From positions 20,870,283 through 20,934,282 of the forward strand of contig OU612066.1 of NCBI GenBank assembly GCA_914767715.1: a stretch of 64,000 nucleotides of DNA. Reading direction: 5' to 3'. Made by a program: the position numbers and the translations under genes. Under the pieces are notes generated by a model. It was not told the origin of the DNA and did not search any database. It saw only the letters and a program-made list of their open reading frames with translations. This stretch comes from Membranipora membranacea (lineage: Eukaryota; Bryozoa; Gymnolaemata; Cheilostomatida; Membraniporidae). Positions 23,851-36,800 of the stretch are shown here, piece by piece. Numbering within the stretch: position 1 is the first letter of the stretch; every line of letters begins with the position of its first letter.

Positions 23851-26725
23851 ATGAACATGTCTTACTATAACAAATATTATCAACAAGAAGAAATGTACAG
23901 AACTACCATGTAAGTTTACTTAATATTCTCATTACTGCTGTTATTTAAAATGATAGTAGGTAAGTTTTAACTCTTTTGCTATTGTCACGAATTAATCGGA
24001 TTCGGCTGAATTTGTTTGGGCTAGGGGAAAAGCTTAAAATATTTTGTTTATTCATCAATGTACATATATAAAAAAATAACCTATGCCATGACTGTGAACT
24101 CCATAAAAGTCCCTCTGGTTTTTCTCATTGATGATGTGTCATCAGCGGCGTTACGCTATCAAAGATGATGCGATCGCTGCCTTCTGGGAGCGCAACGGCA
24201 CAATGAGTAAGTAGTACAAGTAGTAATGATACTACTAGGTGACTCTATGAGTGAGAGTTAAATCACATATCATACATTTCAATTGTATTAGTTGTGAGGT
24301 AGTTAGCCTGAGGTTGTGGAGTGATATCGATGATGATCACAAGGGCCAACAGTCGGATGTGAGTGAATTAGAGGATGTATTTTCACGCAAAAGCCAGAAA
24401 GGTGAGTGTCAATTAGGGGAACCTGAAATTTGTCGATCTTGTTACACATTATGATGATTATATGAAGCATTGAAGCTGCTGATTTTGACAGAATTAAAAC
24501 TTGTAAGCAAAGAACATTCCTGTAGTCAGCTATAGAAAAACAGACCAGGTTTATCGCACTCAAAAGTTCAACCATATATGATAACTACTCCTCTTAGAAA
24601 CTTATCATAACACATTTGATTTTCAGAGTCAGATGGTGGATACGAGTCTGAGGAGGGAAGCGTCCGGGATGAAGATCAGTTGTGTGAATTCTCTGATGGT
24701 AATTATTCTAATCTGAGGGACTTAATTGTTATTTGGAATTATTTATCCTATGCCTTTGTTAATAATTTTGCTATGCTGAAGCATTTCATGATTGCAATAA
24801 TGGAATCGGATCGAATCATATGAACCATACAACCATTGCAAAATAGAACAATACTAGATGTCTAGCTTCATTGAGCGATTGCACAGGAAACTCGACCTGA
24901 TCGAAAGATAACGAACCATACGACATGACAAGAGATTTAGATATCTTGCTAATTTTTATTGATGTGCTCTCACATAAAATGGGGTATCGATAGTGAAATA
25001 TTACCTTTAGTAGCATATTAGTTCTTACCTTCTCAGATCTCACAGACATCTTGGACACTGAGTTTCCCTTCTCATGCGATGAAGAGTGCACTACATACAC
25101 ATTATTTACTACACAGCTCACCAACAGCCTCGATCAGCTAGTAGATGATTCTCTCAAAATAGATAAACATGTCTCGTCATTGCAAATCCCGACTTATCAA
25201 ACTATGGCACATCCTGTAATGTGAGTATTTTTATAGTGTTTTAGTATTTACGCGTATATATTTATTCATGTGTTTGAAGTCTTCTTTATAACATACAATT
25301 GATGATAGTAGCCTCTGTTGTGAACTGGTTAAGCGTCCGATATGTGGTGTAATTTGCCTGTCACTGATAGGCTTATCTCTCTGAACACAACTCAAATCAA
25401 ATTTTTCCAAACAGCAAAAAAACATGTATGGAAATATGCCCCAAACTGGAAACTGATCGACAATCGATTTGGCAATTGTGAGAACCATACAAATTGACTG
25501 CTCTTGTTCACTGTATAATAATAGTGTTATTTTTGTGTTACTTTCTAGTCCTCGGAAATTTGATACATCCCTTTGGCTGAGCTTCGAGAATGATTTGACA
25601 AATAGGTCATCTCTGTATGAAGACAGCTTTGAGTATTCTGAAGATGAATTAGAAACACCGTTGAATCTAAGTCTCCTTGAATTCACCAATGAACTGATAC
25701 AGCTAGAAAAACTAGACACATCACTCTCAACACTGTTTTATCAGACCATCTCAAATGACCATGTCATGTGAGTTTCAAGGAGTATTTTGTAATACATCTT
25801 GTATATTATATAGTCAATTGTCGATATTGAAAAGTATCCCACAATGCAATGTTATGGACGACACTCATAACTATGTTACCATTGGGTTATTTCATGAGAG
25901 AATCCAGGCATCGATATAACATGTTCCAATTTTTGTAATTTTCTTCTGATCTGTAGAGCTGACCACACAAAAGGATCTGAAGTGAACAGTAATATCATTT
26001 ATCCCCATTTGCATGTTAATGCCTATATGAAGCTACCACCCAACTACTAATGCCTGTGAACAATATATACGTTGAAAATCTGAAAAGGGGGAAACATCAG
26101 TATTATGAGCTGTCCCCCCCCCCACAACAAATGAACACGGTGATTTTTAACTAGTAAACTTCTATTTTACAGAGCTGAAATCGTATATTCTGAAGATGGG
26201 TTGGAGAGTAAAATACAGGAGCAACAGAATGATACCCTTACAGTTCCTCAGGGTGAGTGAGAAACTTTTACACATTTAATTAAACTGGTAATTTCTGTCA
26301 TGTGGAAGAAGGATAACGAAAATATGTGTCCTTTTGCCAAGCTTTAATCATGAACTCTTAAACAATGACCACTAGATTGGGTCTGTCAATCTTTGAACCA
26401 GAGGTAGTGAAATCGACAAACAAACATACTATAGCAGTGATGGAGGGCAAACGTTAACCTTATTTCAGAATCAGGAGAAACGATTTGCGAAACTGATGAG
26501 GGAATAAAACCTGAGCCAGCTACATGTGTGCAGCAGGAAAGCTCTCAAATTCCGTGTGATACTTCTAGTGATAAATTACGAGTCTGTGAGAAACGCTCTC
26601 AGCAGTCTACTACCAAGTTATCGGCTACACACAGAGCTCAGATTGGTATAAAGAGACGAGTTACCAAATGTTTTAAGATTGTCAAGAGTTTTGTGAGAAA
26701 CACTATACGCAGGATTATCTCATAG
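23851..26725 (+). CDS. Unknown-family acidic/basic protein, copy B (open)
   Basis: Seven exons: 23851-23909, 24292-24401, 24627-24698, 25037-25220, 25549-25767, 26173-26252 and 26469-26725. All have GT-AG sites and compatible phases, giving about 326 aa. I do not recognise the family. The first two thirds are acidic and Ser/Thr/Leu-rich (SDIDDDHKG, TPLNLSLLEFTNELIQLE). The C-terminus is strongly basic and could form an amphipathic helix (GIKRRVTKCFKIVKSFVRN). There is no signal peptide, transmembrane segment or Cys/His cluster. Relative to copy C it lacks the 71-codon exon 6, and exon 5 is about 22 codons longer. It is divergent from TRIM copy 2 and co-duplicated with it. Confidence 0.65.
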
Positions 26726-27821
26726 TGTCTCCCTATATATATATTTATGTTTACACTCTACTGGCTCACAGGCTATTTTATGTTCATGGTTCAGTTTTTG
26801 TGTAGTTTTCTTATGGAATATTCAATGCGTCTTTCCATTATACATATCTTCATGGCTGTGTTGATTACAATTTTGTTTCCAATATTTCAATGCGTTATTG
26901 GTTAGATGCGTACCCTGTTATTTGCAGTTTGCAGCTTCAGTCATTTTTTTGCTTGTGTTTTACTGTTCCAATACAAAAAATTATGGAAAGCCAAATGAGC
27001 TATCTTGGATTGAAAGTGTAAGGGGTCAAAGCCAAAACTCACCATCGCTGTGCGGGTGTACTGACATAGAGGTCTGAGTGCATTGTCATCTCTTGTTATT
27101 CCGATACAGCTGAAATATCTTGAAGAATTATCCATCTAGGAGCAGCCACATAATCCATGAGTCATATAGAGTTCATGATTTATCATGTACTAAGTACATC
27201 TGATATTCATAATCTCCTATAATCAGTAGTATAACTGTAGTATCTTGATGAATAATCCATACTGGAGCTGTCGTATAATCCGAGATGAGAAATGATTCTG
27301 CAACGAGCCGAAACACCTTTCTTTTACCCTGATCGTCCTTATAATTTTGAGTTAAGTCGTCATGATGAATCTCGTAATCCATGCTTCTGTTTTTAAAATC
27401 TCTACAAGTCAGACGGAGGCCTTGCACACAATATCAGATATCCTTTGGCTTCTGGAGTTCTGAAAAATAGAGTGTCATGGATAAAGCTACATAAATCCCC
27501 TAGCCCATTTCACATTGCACAAATTATTGCATTATGAAGATAGACAATATCTATGATATGATAAGCATACACCATCACAAAAGCTTGGTATTTGGCAACA
27601 AGCAATCTCTTTGCAAACTGATTGCATTATCAAATAGTTTTCTGGTCAGTTGACTCCCCTGAGTTTGTAAAAATGCTATGTTTTTCGGGTGATTCAGGCT
27701 TAAAATAGTACTTAGAACTGATAAAATTAGGAATTTTGGGAACCTCATAAGTGGCAAGCAGGATTGAGAATGGCAAAAAACAGTATTTAATCTCCATAAT
27801 TTCGGGTGTTTATTAATTTTG

Positions 27822-27978
27822 AGTTATCTCTCCTAACACTGGAAGCTTCGGGAGCTTTAAGTATTATACTTACAGGCAGAAATCCTACGGTAGCCATTAC
27901 TCCAGACTGATATTCAGGAGCCGTCACCCCAACAACACAATGATTCCCAGCCTAGATACCAATAGGAGCTTACTGACC
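27822..27978 (-). pseudogene. Remnant exon of the C18orf63-like gene, unit 2
   Basis: Ortholog of the decayed exon at 12805-12969 and similar on the minus strand to 50820-50672. It has the same internal extra segment and stop, so it was dead before units 1 and 2 separated. Confidence 0.55.
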
Positions 27979-28851
27979 AGGAATATCATTTGGAAAACAG
28001 TCCATTTAGATAAAATATGATCCAATTCACCTGCATTTGGATTATCAAGCCACAGCCGACTCACCAGCCGAAGGGGACTAACTTAAATGCAGGCAAATCA
28101 GATCAACTTTGATCTACAATCGAGTGAGGTCTCTCAACATTGTCAACACAATATTATGCGAAATAAGAAAAAGATGTTCAACCTCAATCATATCGGTGTC
28201 TGCGATCAGCGTGCATCATTTAACCCTAGATCTTCCGACTATAGGGATGAATGTACAATAGGAAACAATGATGAGTTGGGTTTATCAACTGTAAGGGCAA
28301 ATGTGCTCTTCAGTGAACACACACCACAGTGAATTAGATGCGCTGTCATTGCAAATGGTTAACATATATAATTTTTGTCTTCCAATTATTTCCAGTCCTT
28401 CTTCAGTTAGTCACACCAACTTTTGACAAAATCCTAATAGCCACTTACTCTTGAAGTGGGGTTTTTGAATAATAATGGACAAACTATGGGATACATATCT
28501 TAAAACATCATCATTCCTCCTATCAGAAAGACCACCTGTACCACATATACATGTACCCTCTAGTCTATGTCTAATGATCATAATGAGTGAGGCCAAGAGA
28601 GGCAAGAGAATCGTTAAATGGATCACAGTTTATAGAATTCTTTTACAGAACACTAACCACTCACAACATTTAGTTTATTTTTTAGGCCTACCTAACCAAC
28701 TAAAAACTAAGTCTAGTGTACTTAGCCTAGGCAAGGAGTTAGAGGGCACTACTAAGCTGAGGTATAAATTATATAGTTGGAAAATGAATCACCTCCTCAT
28801 TTTCATCTATTCTAAAGTAACATACATGTATACATTGCCAATCGAAGTCCA

Positions 28852-29911
28852 CCCAGCCGGTTTAGACAGCAACCTTCTGTAGAGGTTGCCAATGGGCAGC
28901 TTCATTGTTGGCCAATATCCTCTGAAATCACCTGTCTTTGCTGGACTGACAACACATAGCCAACACTTAAAAAATAATGTATTTACCCTCTATTAGTATG
29001 GCTCCAGCATGAGAACAGTTTACTCCCCAATGGTTGTCACGGTTAGGTCGATGTAATTTGCAGACCAAAGTAGCATTTGTCTCCCCTAGCGAAGTGGTTG
29101 TTTTTGAGAATGATGTACATCCAGACACCAAGTAATCAAATAAGACATGAGCATCCTAATTTAATTCCTGTGAACTAGGGGGGTCTTTCAATTAGAAACA
29201 GCGCAAATCGCAATGTTATCGCTCACTCATTGAGTGAGCGATACCTGCTAGAGGTCTCGCTTTCAGATTGCTCAGTCACTTGATTGAACTATATACATTC
29301 TGAGTGAGCGATTTGGGAGCGATTTTCTCTAATTGAAACACCAAGTGAGTGATAATTTTGAGCGATGTGTTAGTGATAACTTGCTTTGGTAAAGGATCAC
29401 CCTTTCTAATTGAAAGACCCCCCAGTATCACAGCCAAGAAATTTGAAATAGGCAAATACGTGGCCATTGATTGAATCAATTGCTTCTGGCACCACTTTAT
29501 ACTCAACACATAAAGTGGTGGTCAGGAAATGATACATTTGTGAAATTATGAATTTATAATTCTTGCCAGGTATCTAAATACCTAAGGCTAAATGCTTTTA
29601 GCAAGGCAGAAGCCTTCTACAGACCCCACTCAGCCAGTACCTCTTACTCCCTCTCCCACAGGCCTTCTGGGTAATTTTAGAAATAAATAAATAACAAATA
29701 ATTTAACTATATAATCTTAATATCGAAATTAGATAAAATCAGTTAATAATATCCCTGATATATCCTTCCCTGAGAACTTCTTGAAGAGGTTGCTAAAAAC
29801 TTTTTTGGCAACCTCTTCCACCGGTCCATATGGCATACAATTGGCAACAGTGTTCAGCCTCTTCCGGTAACCTCTTTTCAACTCAGTTTAGACAACTATT
29901 TGCCCCCTGGG
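28852..29911. mobile_element. About 1.06-kb insertion with short CCCAG/CTGGG ends
   Basis: Comparison with unit 1 (GAAGTCCATGATC, near 13797) shows this block is inserted after GAAGTCCA. It starts CCCAGCCGG, ends CCCCCTGGG, and is flanked by CA on both sides. Subterminal copies of GAGGTTGCC and its complement occur near both ends. There is no coding capacity, so it is a non-autonomous DNA element of unclear superfamily. It contains the nested MITE at 29178-29423. Confidence 0.55.
29178..29423. mobile_element. 246-bp MITE with 21-bp TIRs (G6/C6 ends)
   Basis: The perfect inverted ends begin GGGGGGTCTTTCAATTAG. The interior holds further inverted GAGTGAGCGAT segments. It is nested in the larger insertion. 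The TSD is not clear. Confidence 0.75.
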
Positions 29912-29929
29912 CATGATCAACTAATTCCC

Positions 29930-31137
29930 CCTTGAGTTTTACCTTGAGTCTTCTAGTCTCTAACGCCGACTTTGAAATCAGGACTTAAGAAACATTTTGC
30001 CATTAATCGGTTAATCGGTCCGGGTCAATATCAAGGTCAAGCAAATGAACAGCTAGTACTTAGGTTGCACCCAACGGACGAAGCAGCGGGCTGTCGATTG
30101 GTAGCGTGTTCCATTCTTTTTCAGTTCTAATGAAGAACGATCGCTGGCAGTGGAGCGTATTAGTGTGCAGATGTAGTACTGATGTTGGTGCTTTCGTGCT
30201 GAGCATGATGATGTAAGCTGCATATGGCTGTTCATGGTTGACTGGTTGTAGTGATGGTATTGGCTAAACAGTTTGAGTCTCGTTTCAGATCGGCGTTGAG
30301 ATATAGTGCATAGGTTGAGCTTTTGGAGGAGGTTAGTTGTGCTAGTCTTCCTATCTGTTCGTCTGATGCCACAGATTAGACGAGATGCACGCCTTTGCAC
30401 ACCTTCCAGTTGCTTCTCTGCAGTTTGAGTGAGAGAGTCCCATGCCCCAGAGGCGTATTCCAGCACAGGCCGTACGAGTTGCTTGTAGGCAGTAGACTTG
30501 ACATCCTCGGAAGTGGTTAGTACATTTCTTCGAATGAAACCAAGAGTTGCGTTAGCTTTGGTCACTATATTAGAGGCATGGTCATTCCAGGTTAGCTTGG
30601 AGTCAACTGTTGCCCCCAAGTATTTTATAGAGTCTGTACTTGTGATGTTGGTTGAATGTAGTTGGTAAATGTTGTTTGATGGGTTGCGTTTTCGACTAAA
30701 GAAGATATTTTGGCATTTTCCTGGGTGGAATTCCTTGTCCCAGGCCTCTTCCCATTTCTCGAGACTTAGCAGATCGTCTTGCATTGTTTGGTGGTTGGCG
30801 GAGCTGTTATAGATGATCGTGTCATCTGCAAACAGTCTGACACAGGATTTTATGTTGTCTGGTAGATCGTTGATGTAAAACAGGAAAAAGCAGGGCCCAA
30901 GGACTGAGCCTTGGGGCACCCCGGAGGTAACAGCTGCTTCAGATGATTCCTCTCTGTCTACGACTACCTTCTGGACACGGTTAGTTAGAAAGTCGTCAAT
31001 CCATGCTATTATTTGGAATGAGACTCCTAGGTTTGACAGTTTGGTGAGAAGTTTTTGGTGATTTACCTTATCGAAGGCTTTACTGAAACCTAACAACGCA
31101 TGCCTCAGTTTCATGGCCTTGATCCAGGCATCTACTA
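29930..31137 (-). mobile_element. 5'-truncated CR1/jockey-like LINE
   Basis: The minus-strand ORF 31114-30053 encodes the C-terminal half of a reverse transcriptase: SKAFDKVNHQKLL, SGVPQGSVLGP, LFADDTIIY and KYLGATVDSKLTW. The first aspartate of motif A is replaced (LLGFSKAFD instead of LDFSKAFD), and several residues before it are missing. A frame change near 30.2 kb separates the ORF from its natural end, where the typical FFIRTEKEWNTLP reads in another frame. It is inactive. It is absent from unit 1, and the 5' junction shares an AGGCATCTA microhomology with the unit-1 sequence. Confidence 0.85.
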
Positions 31138-31312
31138 TCTAGAGTTACAAGCATTACATGTTTTTGCAATGTAAACATGCTTGTTACTCCAGATACCTAC
31201 CTATCGTATCTATGAATCACCCCCAGCAGAGAAAACTCCAGAGGTGCAGAAAACCTCAATGGCAACAATAAATAAATAAAAAATAATTATCCAGTCAACT
31301 CTCCAAGAAGAG

Positions 31313-32052
31313 CATACTTGCCAACCTGTACGCATAAAGCGTTTGTAAACGCTTATTTGACACTAATTGAGTTTTAAACGCAAAACGCTAGTTGTACTCA
31401 TTTATGGTTTTCCAAACGCCTGTTCATCTAATTAGGCAATCAAAAACGCATCTTTTATCTTTAGTGTTTACTTGGTTGTCATGGTTAAATAATAGACTAA
31501 AAATCTGGTATTGGCTGCAGAAAACCATGATGTTGATTTACAGTTGACTTTTTACCTGTCCAAGTTTTGCATGAGCCAAATTGCAACTTTTCTTCAATGA
31601 GACACAACATAACTAGTAATCCATTGTAGAATATGGTGGTTCTGCCAACTTCAACTTTTCTTTAATCAGAGTAACAAAGTTGTCTACCTCCTTGTTGGGG
31701 TGAGATAACTCAGATCTCCTGCCCCAGTGTTTCAAGGGCAGACCAGGGAGGATGGGCAAACAGGGTTTCAAATAGCCTGTCTTGTCCAGACAGGCTAGGT
31801 TACAAACAATTTCTCATTTATTATTAGCAGATTGCACCTTACAACGCAAAGGGAAAAAGACTAATGTTGAGTGATCTGCACTCCTACGCCACTAAGGACT
31901 ACTTACTGTGATAATATCATTATTCGCGCTACGCGCGAAAAATTTTTTGGGGCGTTTTCTGGTCATTTGAGGCACCCTGGAGTTTTGTACTCATTTTTCA
32001 GCATTTTGCAAATTTTTGTACTCATTTTGGAAAAATTAGGTTGGCAAGTCTG
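31313..32052. mobile_element. 740-bp non-autonomous TIR element
   Basis: The ends CATACTTGCCAACCT and AGGTTGGCAAGTCTG are inverted repeats with about one mismatch. They are flanked by GAAGAG (31307-31312 and 32053-32058). Unit 1 shows the empty site (AAGAAGAGTTGAGTACC, near 14108). It has no transposase ORF. Confidence 0.75.
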
Positions 32053-33592
32053 GAAGAGTTGAATACCAAAGGTTGTAGCAAAAAAGTTAAGGTCATTGGT
32101 TGCAGCTACTTTTATTTTCTCACTTTTTTTGATTTTTGATAAAACTTATAGAGATTTGTTTGAAACAAGTAAAACTTTTTAAAAGAAAGTTTGGAAGATG
32201 GCTGTTGTCTGCATGATCCAAAATGGCCGATCAGACATTTCCTGCATGAGAGTGAGTCTCAAAATATCAATGAGGGGACAACTCTCAATTGCACAAGGCA
32301 TTATCATTTTATTAGTGAAGGAATTTATTGATCTATTGCCCGAGACCATTTGAGAGAGCGTTAGTTAGATGTTTGAGACTATACCACCCTTTAGGCATTA
32401 CAGAGAGAAATTCCAGGTATGTATGGGCAGTACCCAGTTTCATGAAAAGATCATAGTAGATGGTTTGTTGGTGCCGACCACAGTGTGTGCTAAGACATAT
32501 TTTAGGTACGTAGTCCAATCCAACAGTCGGGTGTTCTGAGATATGTGGCAGGTGCTGTATGGGGCATGCCTTACAGCACCAATTACAATATTTAATAGGC
32601 CTTGAGTGCTGTAAGATATGTCCCCGTACAGCACCTACCACATGTCTCATAACACCCATCGAAAGCAACAGTTTTCAGTGGCCATTCAGAACAGCACATA
32701 TTTTTGTATTGATGGAGTTCGTTGACCAAGTGAATGACTCCACCTTCAACTAAGGCATGAGATGCTTGAGATGATCTAACACAGAGCAATCAGGCTTACC
32801 AGCCGCCTCAGAGGATAGGCTTTGCCTACTGACACTGCAAAAAATGGGAAAAAAATCCACTGAATGATCCTTTCCATGAAAATATTTAATATGAGGGCCG
32901 TCTGTGTCTCTGAGCTCAGACTTATGATGAGGTATCTGATGAACATAAATGGTATCGACAATGTCCAGCAAAGAATGCCAGCAGATTTGTCCATTCATAG
33001 GATAACAAGAGGAAGGAATCTCTTCCAGCTGTTTTCAAACCACTGGTTTTCTTGTCTTGTCTATAAGCATTCTTCTCTGTGAAACCTCCTGTTCTCAAAG
33101 TTGCAATGTTGTTATTATAATGCGTATTTTACTGAAAATACAGTTATGCTTTATTTTAACTGTAATGATGTTCTCCATCCTGACTGTAGCGCTGGCCTTT
33201 ATAGGTTGACTCATCGGAAAGCCTTAACATGTATGTTCAAGCTGGATGCAAAATGGCTTGATGACTTCGATGTATATCCGGCTTTTGCCTAGTGCTAGTT
33301 ACAATTGCCGTACCAACCTATCAGAAGATCTGAATTTTTGCAGCTGGAAACTAAATAGAGTCAAATCTGTATTTTTGTGAACTGGAAATAAATCACAGAA
33401 TAAACAGCTTACTTATGATGGGAATTAAATATGTTAGAAGCTATCAATAAGGGCTCCGTCCAGTACAAATTGATTTCCTCTCTCCCTGCTGAGACTAACC
33501 ACTAAGGTCAGAATTTGGGTCTTGTTTATTACAGGCGTAATTAATAAATGCTATCGGCCTTGATAGTGGTGAGCTTTATGATGATAAGGTTG
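32053..33592. other. Spacer at end of unit 2
   Basis: 32053-32330 matches unit 1 (14.1-14.35 kb). About 32.33-33.5 kb is absent from unit 1, but its left edge matches 54.05-54.18 kb next to TRIM copy 4, so it is ancestral material deleted at the unit 1/2 junction. Overlapping short ORFs around 32.3-33.3 kb show no family signature. Confidence 0.5.
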
Positions 33593-33601
33593 ACCTCAAC
33601 A

Positions 33602-33708
33602 TAGTCTAAGTGCTCAGACTCCAAGGCGCAGGGAGTTACTTGCGCAAGAGGAGTTTGATAGCTTGCGCAAGTAACTCCCTGCGCCTTTGAGTCTGAGCAC
33701 TTAGACTA
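33602..33708. mobile_element. Foldback MITE, same family as 13827-13950, 9-bp TSD
   Basis: The same 47-bp inverted repeats occur with one mismatch and a different 13-bp loop. It is flanked by ACCTCAACA (33593-33601 and 33709-33717). The unoccupied site is present at 14642-14650. Confidence 0.92.
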
Positions 33709-33841
33709 ACCTCAACATTAAAATATTTAAAACTAAATTTTGTTTTATTAGAAATGCAATCATCAAGTGGGCAATGGTTTTGTGTAAACCATAATTTATA
33801 TAGAAGTTCATCGCCTATATAAAGTTACTGAAAGCTAAACA

Positions 33842-36800
33842 TTAATCATAGAGAAGTTCATAACACAGCGCAGAGCTCTGAAGATAACTGGGCACCAGCA
33901 GTCTGTTATTCTCTGTCCATAAATCAAACACTTGAGTCTGTACTCCTTCTTGATCGTTAAATTCGGTCATGTGTTCACCTGAAATTTGCAATAGAGGATA
34001 AGAAAGTATACGCATACATTAGACCTTAGACCGCACAGAACAAGGTAACCAAATCCGTACATTTAACTGGTGGTTTGGTTGCTTCGATGAGGGTACTGAT
34101 CCCCGAATCCCTAACTGATTTAACCAGGACTTTGTAGTACTCTATTGTTGTATGGAAGACATACATGCATATAATATAATTTAACGAGTAAAGTTCTTAC
34201 CAGTTGTAGTATTGAGAACTTTTATCCACACACCTCTCTTGCTGCCTGGGTATCCATCTCCGCTGACGAGTACTACATCATTACTGCTGGCTACAGAGTA
34301 TGGTGCTGCTGTGAGGCTTGTTGTCCAGAGTACAGTCTCTGTGCTCATGTTGAACTTGAACACCTGAGCAGGTGAGTAAGTGGTGATGATGACAGAGTCT
34401 TTTCCTGCTGAACACATGGATATGTAGGTGTTGGGCGGGATCTTAGGACATGGAATCTGTCTCATCACTTTCCGGTTGAGATCATAGATAGTGATTCTCT
34501 TATTGGTGGCGTCAGCAACACGTATCTGGTTTCTTACAACAAAAAGTTTGTTGCCAACGAAGTTGTGACTGCTGTCAGTGTGATCCCAGGATGTGATCTG
34601 TTGACCATTTAAATCGCAGACATAAATATTATAAGGCTGTCCGTACATGAGAATGTAGAGTCGATCCTGATGAGCTCTTATGGTGATGATCGCACTGGGT
34701 AGTTTGATGAAGTCAGATGTCTTGTTACCAGCTTCATCTATTCTGTTGATTGAGCCACTGCTGTGACCTACATAAGTCGCACCTTTATAACTACATGATG
34801 TGAAGCAACAGTTATTTGCTGCCAGCTGCTTCACCAGCCGTATCGAGGTCGGAGGTTTTCTACTTCTCATGAGGTCATCACCGATCACAAAGTCGTCTGT
34901 TGGTACCAGAGCAGCATTTATCTCTGTGGTGTCAGAATCTTAAACACAGTAAATGACTGATCATTTATATTACATGTTGTGTTGATGCACCAGAATTATA
35001 ACAAATCCAGCAATCACTAGAACTATATCATCTAACCCGGTGATTATTTATGATGATATGTCTATAGGCAAGAAGCATTTTTACTGTTTTTAGGATTATT
35101 CATTTACACATTACTGACAGGTTTGTTTTACAGCTAGTAGGGCCCTACATTCCCCTAAAAATATAATCTTACAGAACTTTTCCATGAAACTGTTGCTTTG
35201 TAGCGCTTGCACATTGTATGGCGAGGCTCGCACTAGGAAAATTAGAGGCATACCATTGGTCTGGATCAGTTGCTGGTTTCCCACCACCAGAGCTTGGAAT
35301 CCATCATCATTAGCCATATCATCTAGTTTAGCTTCCAAATCCTTCTTTGTTTGCAGCAGGTCAACCTGTATGATAGGAAAGGGAAGCAATATGTAAATGA
35401 TTGTAGTAACAACACTCACACTCAATAACTCAAATACTCGAAGTCTGGTATTCAAATATCCCAATCGGTTAAAATCATAAACGAATGTGTTGAGGTGAGC
35501 ATTTTAAGGTTATCTGATATCTCCTGTCAGGTTATACACTTTAATTGAATCGTTCACTGCGTATGACAATGTTGTGCTTAAATTTTAGGTTATTTTGCAT
35601 TTATGAGAAATTTTGTAGTTGCCTCCTTAATATCAATGAGGGGACAACTTCAATTTCTTAGTACAGAAAGGGCGGTTCTAGTTACTAATGATTGTAAATG
35701 AATTTTCTTTCTTTCCATGTTTTACAATTAAAGAACCCATGTCTTATATCAGCAAGAATTATAGTGTCTATGCAGCTTGTTGGTGTAGAAGGAGAGTCAT
35801 GGGGCCTCATTGTTTGGCTTCATTTATGATTTTTCCATCATATTGAAATTGAATTTACTTACACAGTGTTGTTTGGATAGATCAAAGCGGACAGTTTTGA
35901 TCTGTTCATGAAACTCAGTGAGTTTTAGTCCAGCATCCTTCTCTATATATTCTGTTAGCTTATCTTTAGTGCTGCTTCTGTTTGTGATATACTCCTCCTT
36001 CAACTTTCCATATTTCTCTCTGATAGCTTGTATCTATGTAGTAGGCAATTAGTTAAAGATGACCTCTTTTCACAATAAATTTCGACCGGGTCAAACCTAC
36101 CTATTTCAGGCGGAGTCGTATTTCACCAAGATTCAGTGTTATAACATTTTGTACTCTCTCCAAATACAATAGTGATCACAATACCTGTTTCTCCTTCGTG
36201 TCAATTATAAGTCTGACTCCTTCCTCAGTTTCTGTATCCCAGTTAGACAGAGTGACCGCTGCCTCCTTCATCACAGCTGACCATTTATCAAACAACTCTT
36301 CACATTCCTTCTTCTTAGGCTCCAGTAATCTCTTCACCTCAGCTGAGAGCTCTTTTAGAGACATGAGCTTGTGGTTGGAACCTAGAGGGAGTATAGAAAT
36401 TGAATTAAATGGTTTTGGTTTGGAGCATCAATGTGACTGGTGAAGACTTATGGGAAACACACAGAGTCTACGAAAGTCAGGACTGTGAAATTGAGGACAA
36501 CAGACGGGATAAACTACTACCATACCCATCGTCCTTCGGTAGTTCAGTGCTGAGCTGCAAACTGAATCTCAACATTATGATTTGACCTTCTTTTTCAGTA
36601 AAGAGATTCCAATTTGCTTTTAAGTGAAAACGGTAGCCAGATTTGTGCTGTGTAAAGGGTGGTGCCAGGGTGCTAGAATATTCAATTCTCAAAACTTTGA
36701 AGGTCATTAATATGTATGTCCAAATTAAAATACTGGGGTGTTTCTTTGGCAAAATCCAAACTTTGCTTAAAATCGTCTCATTTATTCAGAAATTGTTCTC

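Noticed and set aside
27173-27427. 84-codon minus-strand ORF (GLRLTCRDFKNRS...) in unit 2
   Set aside because: The aligned sequences in units 1 and 3 contain stops and indels in this frame, so the openness is probably chance.
32333-33292. Cluster of overlapping ORFs of 60-110 codons on both strands
   Set aside because: No family motif, no shared splice structure, and overlapping frames of similar length indicate shadows in a low-stop stretch.
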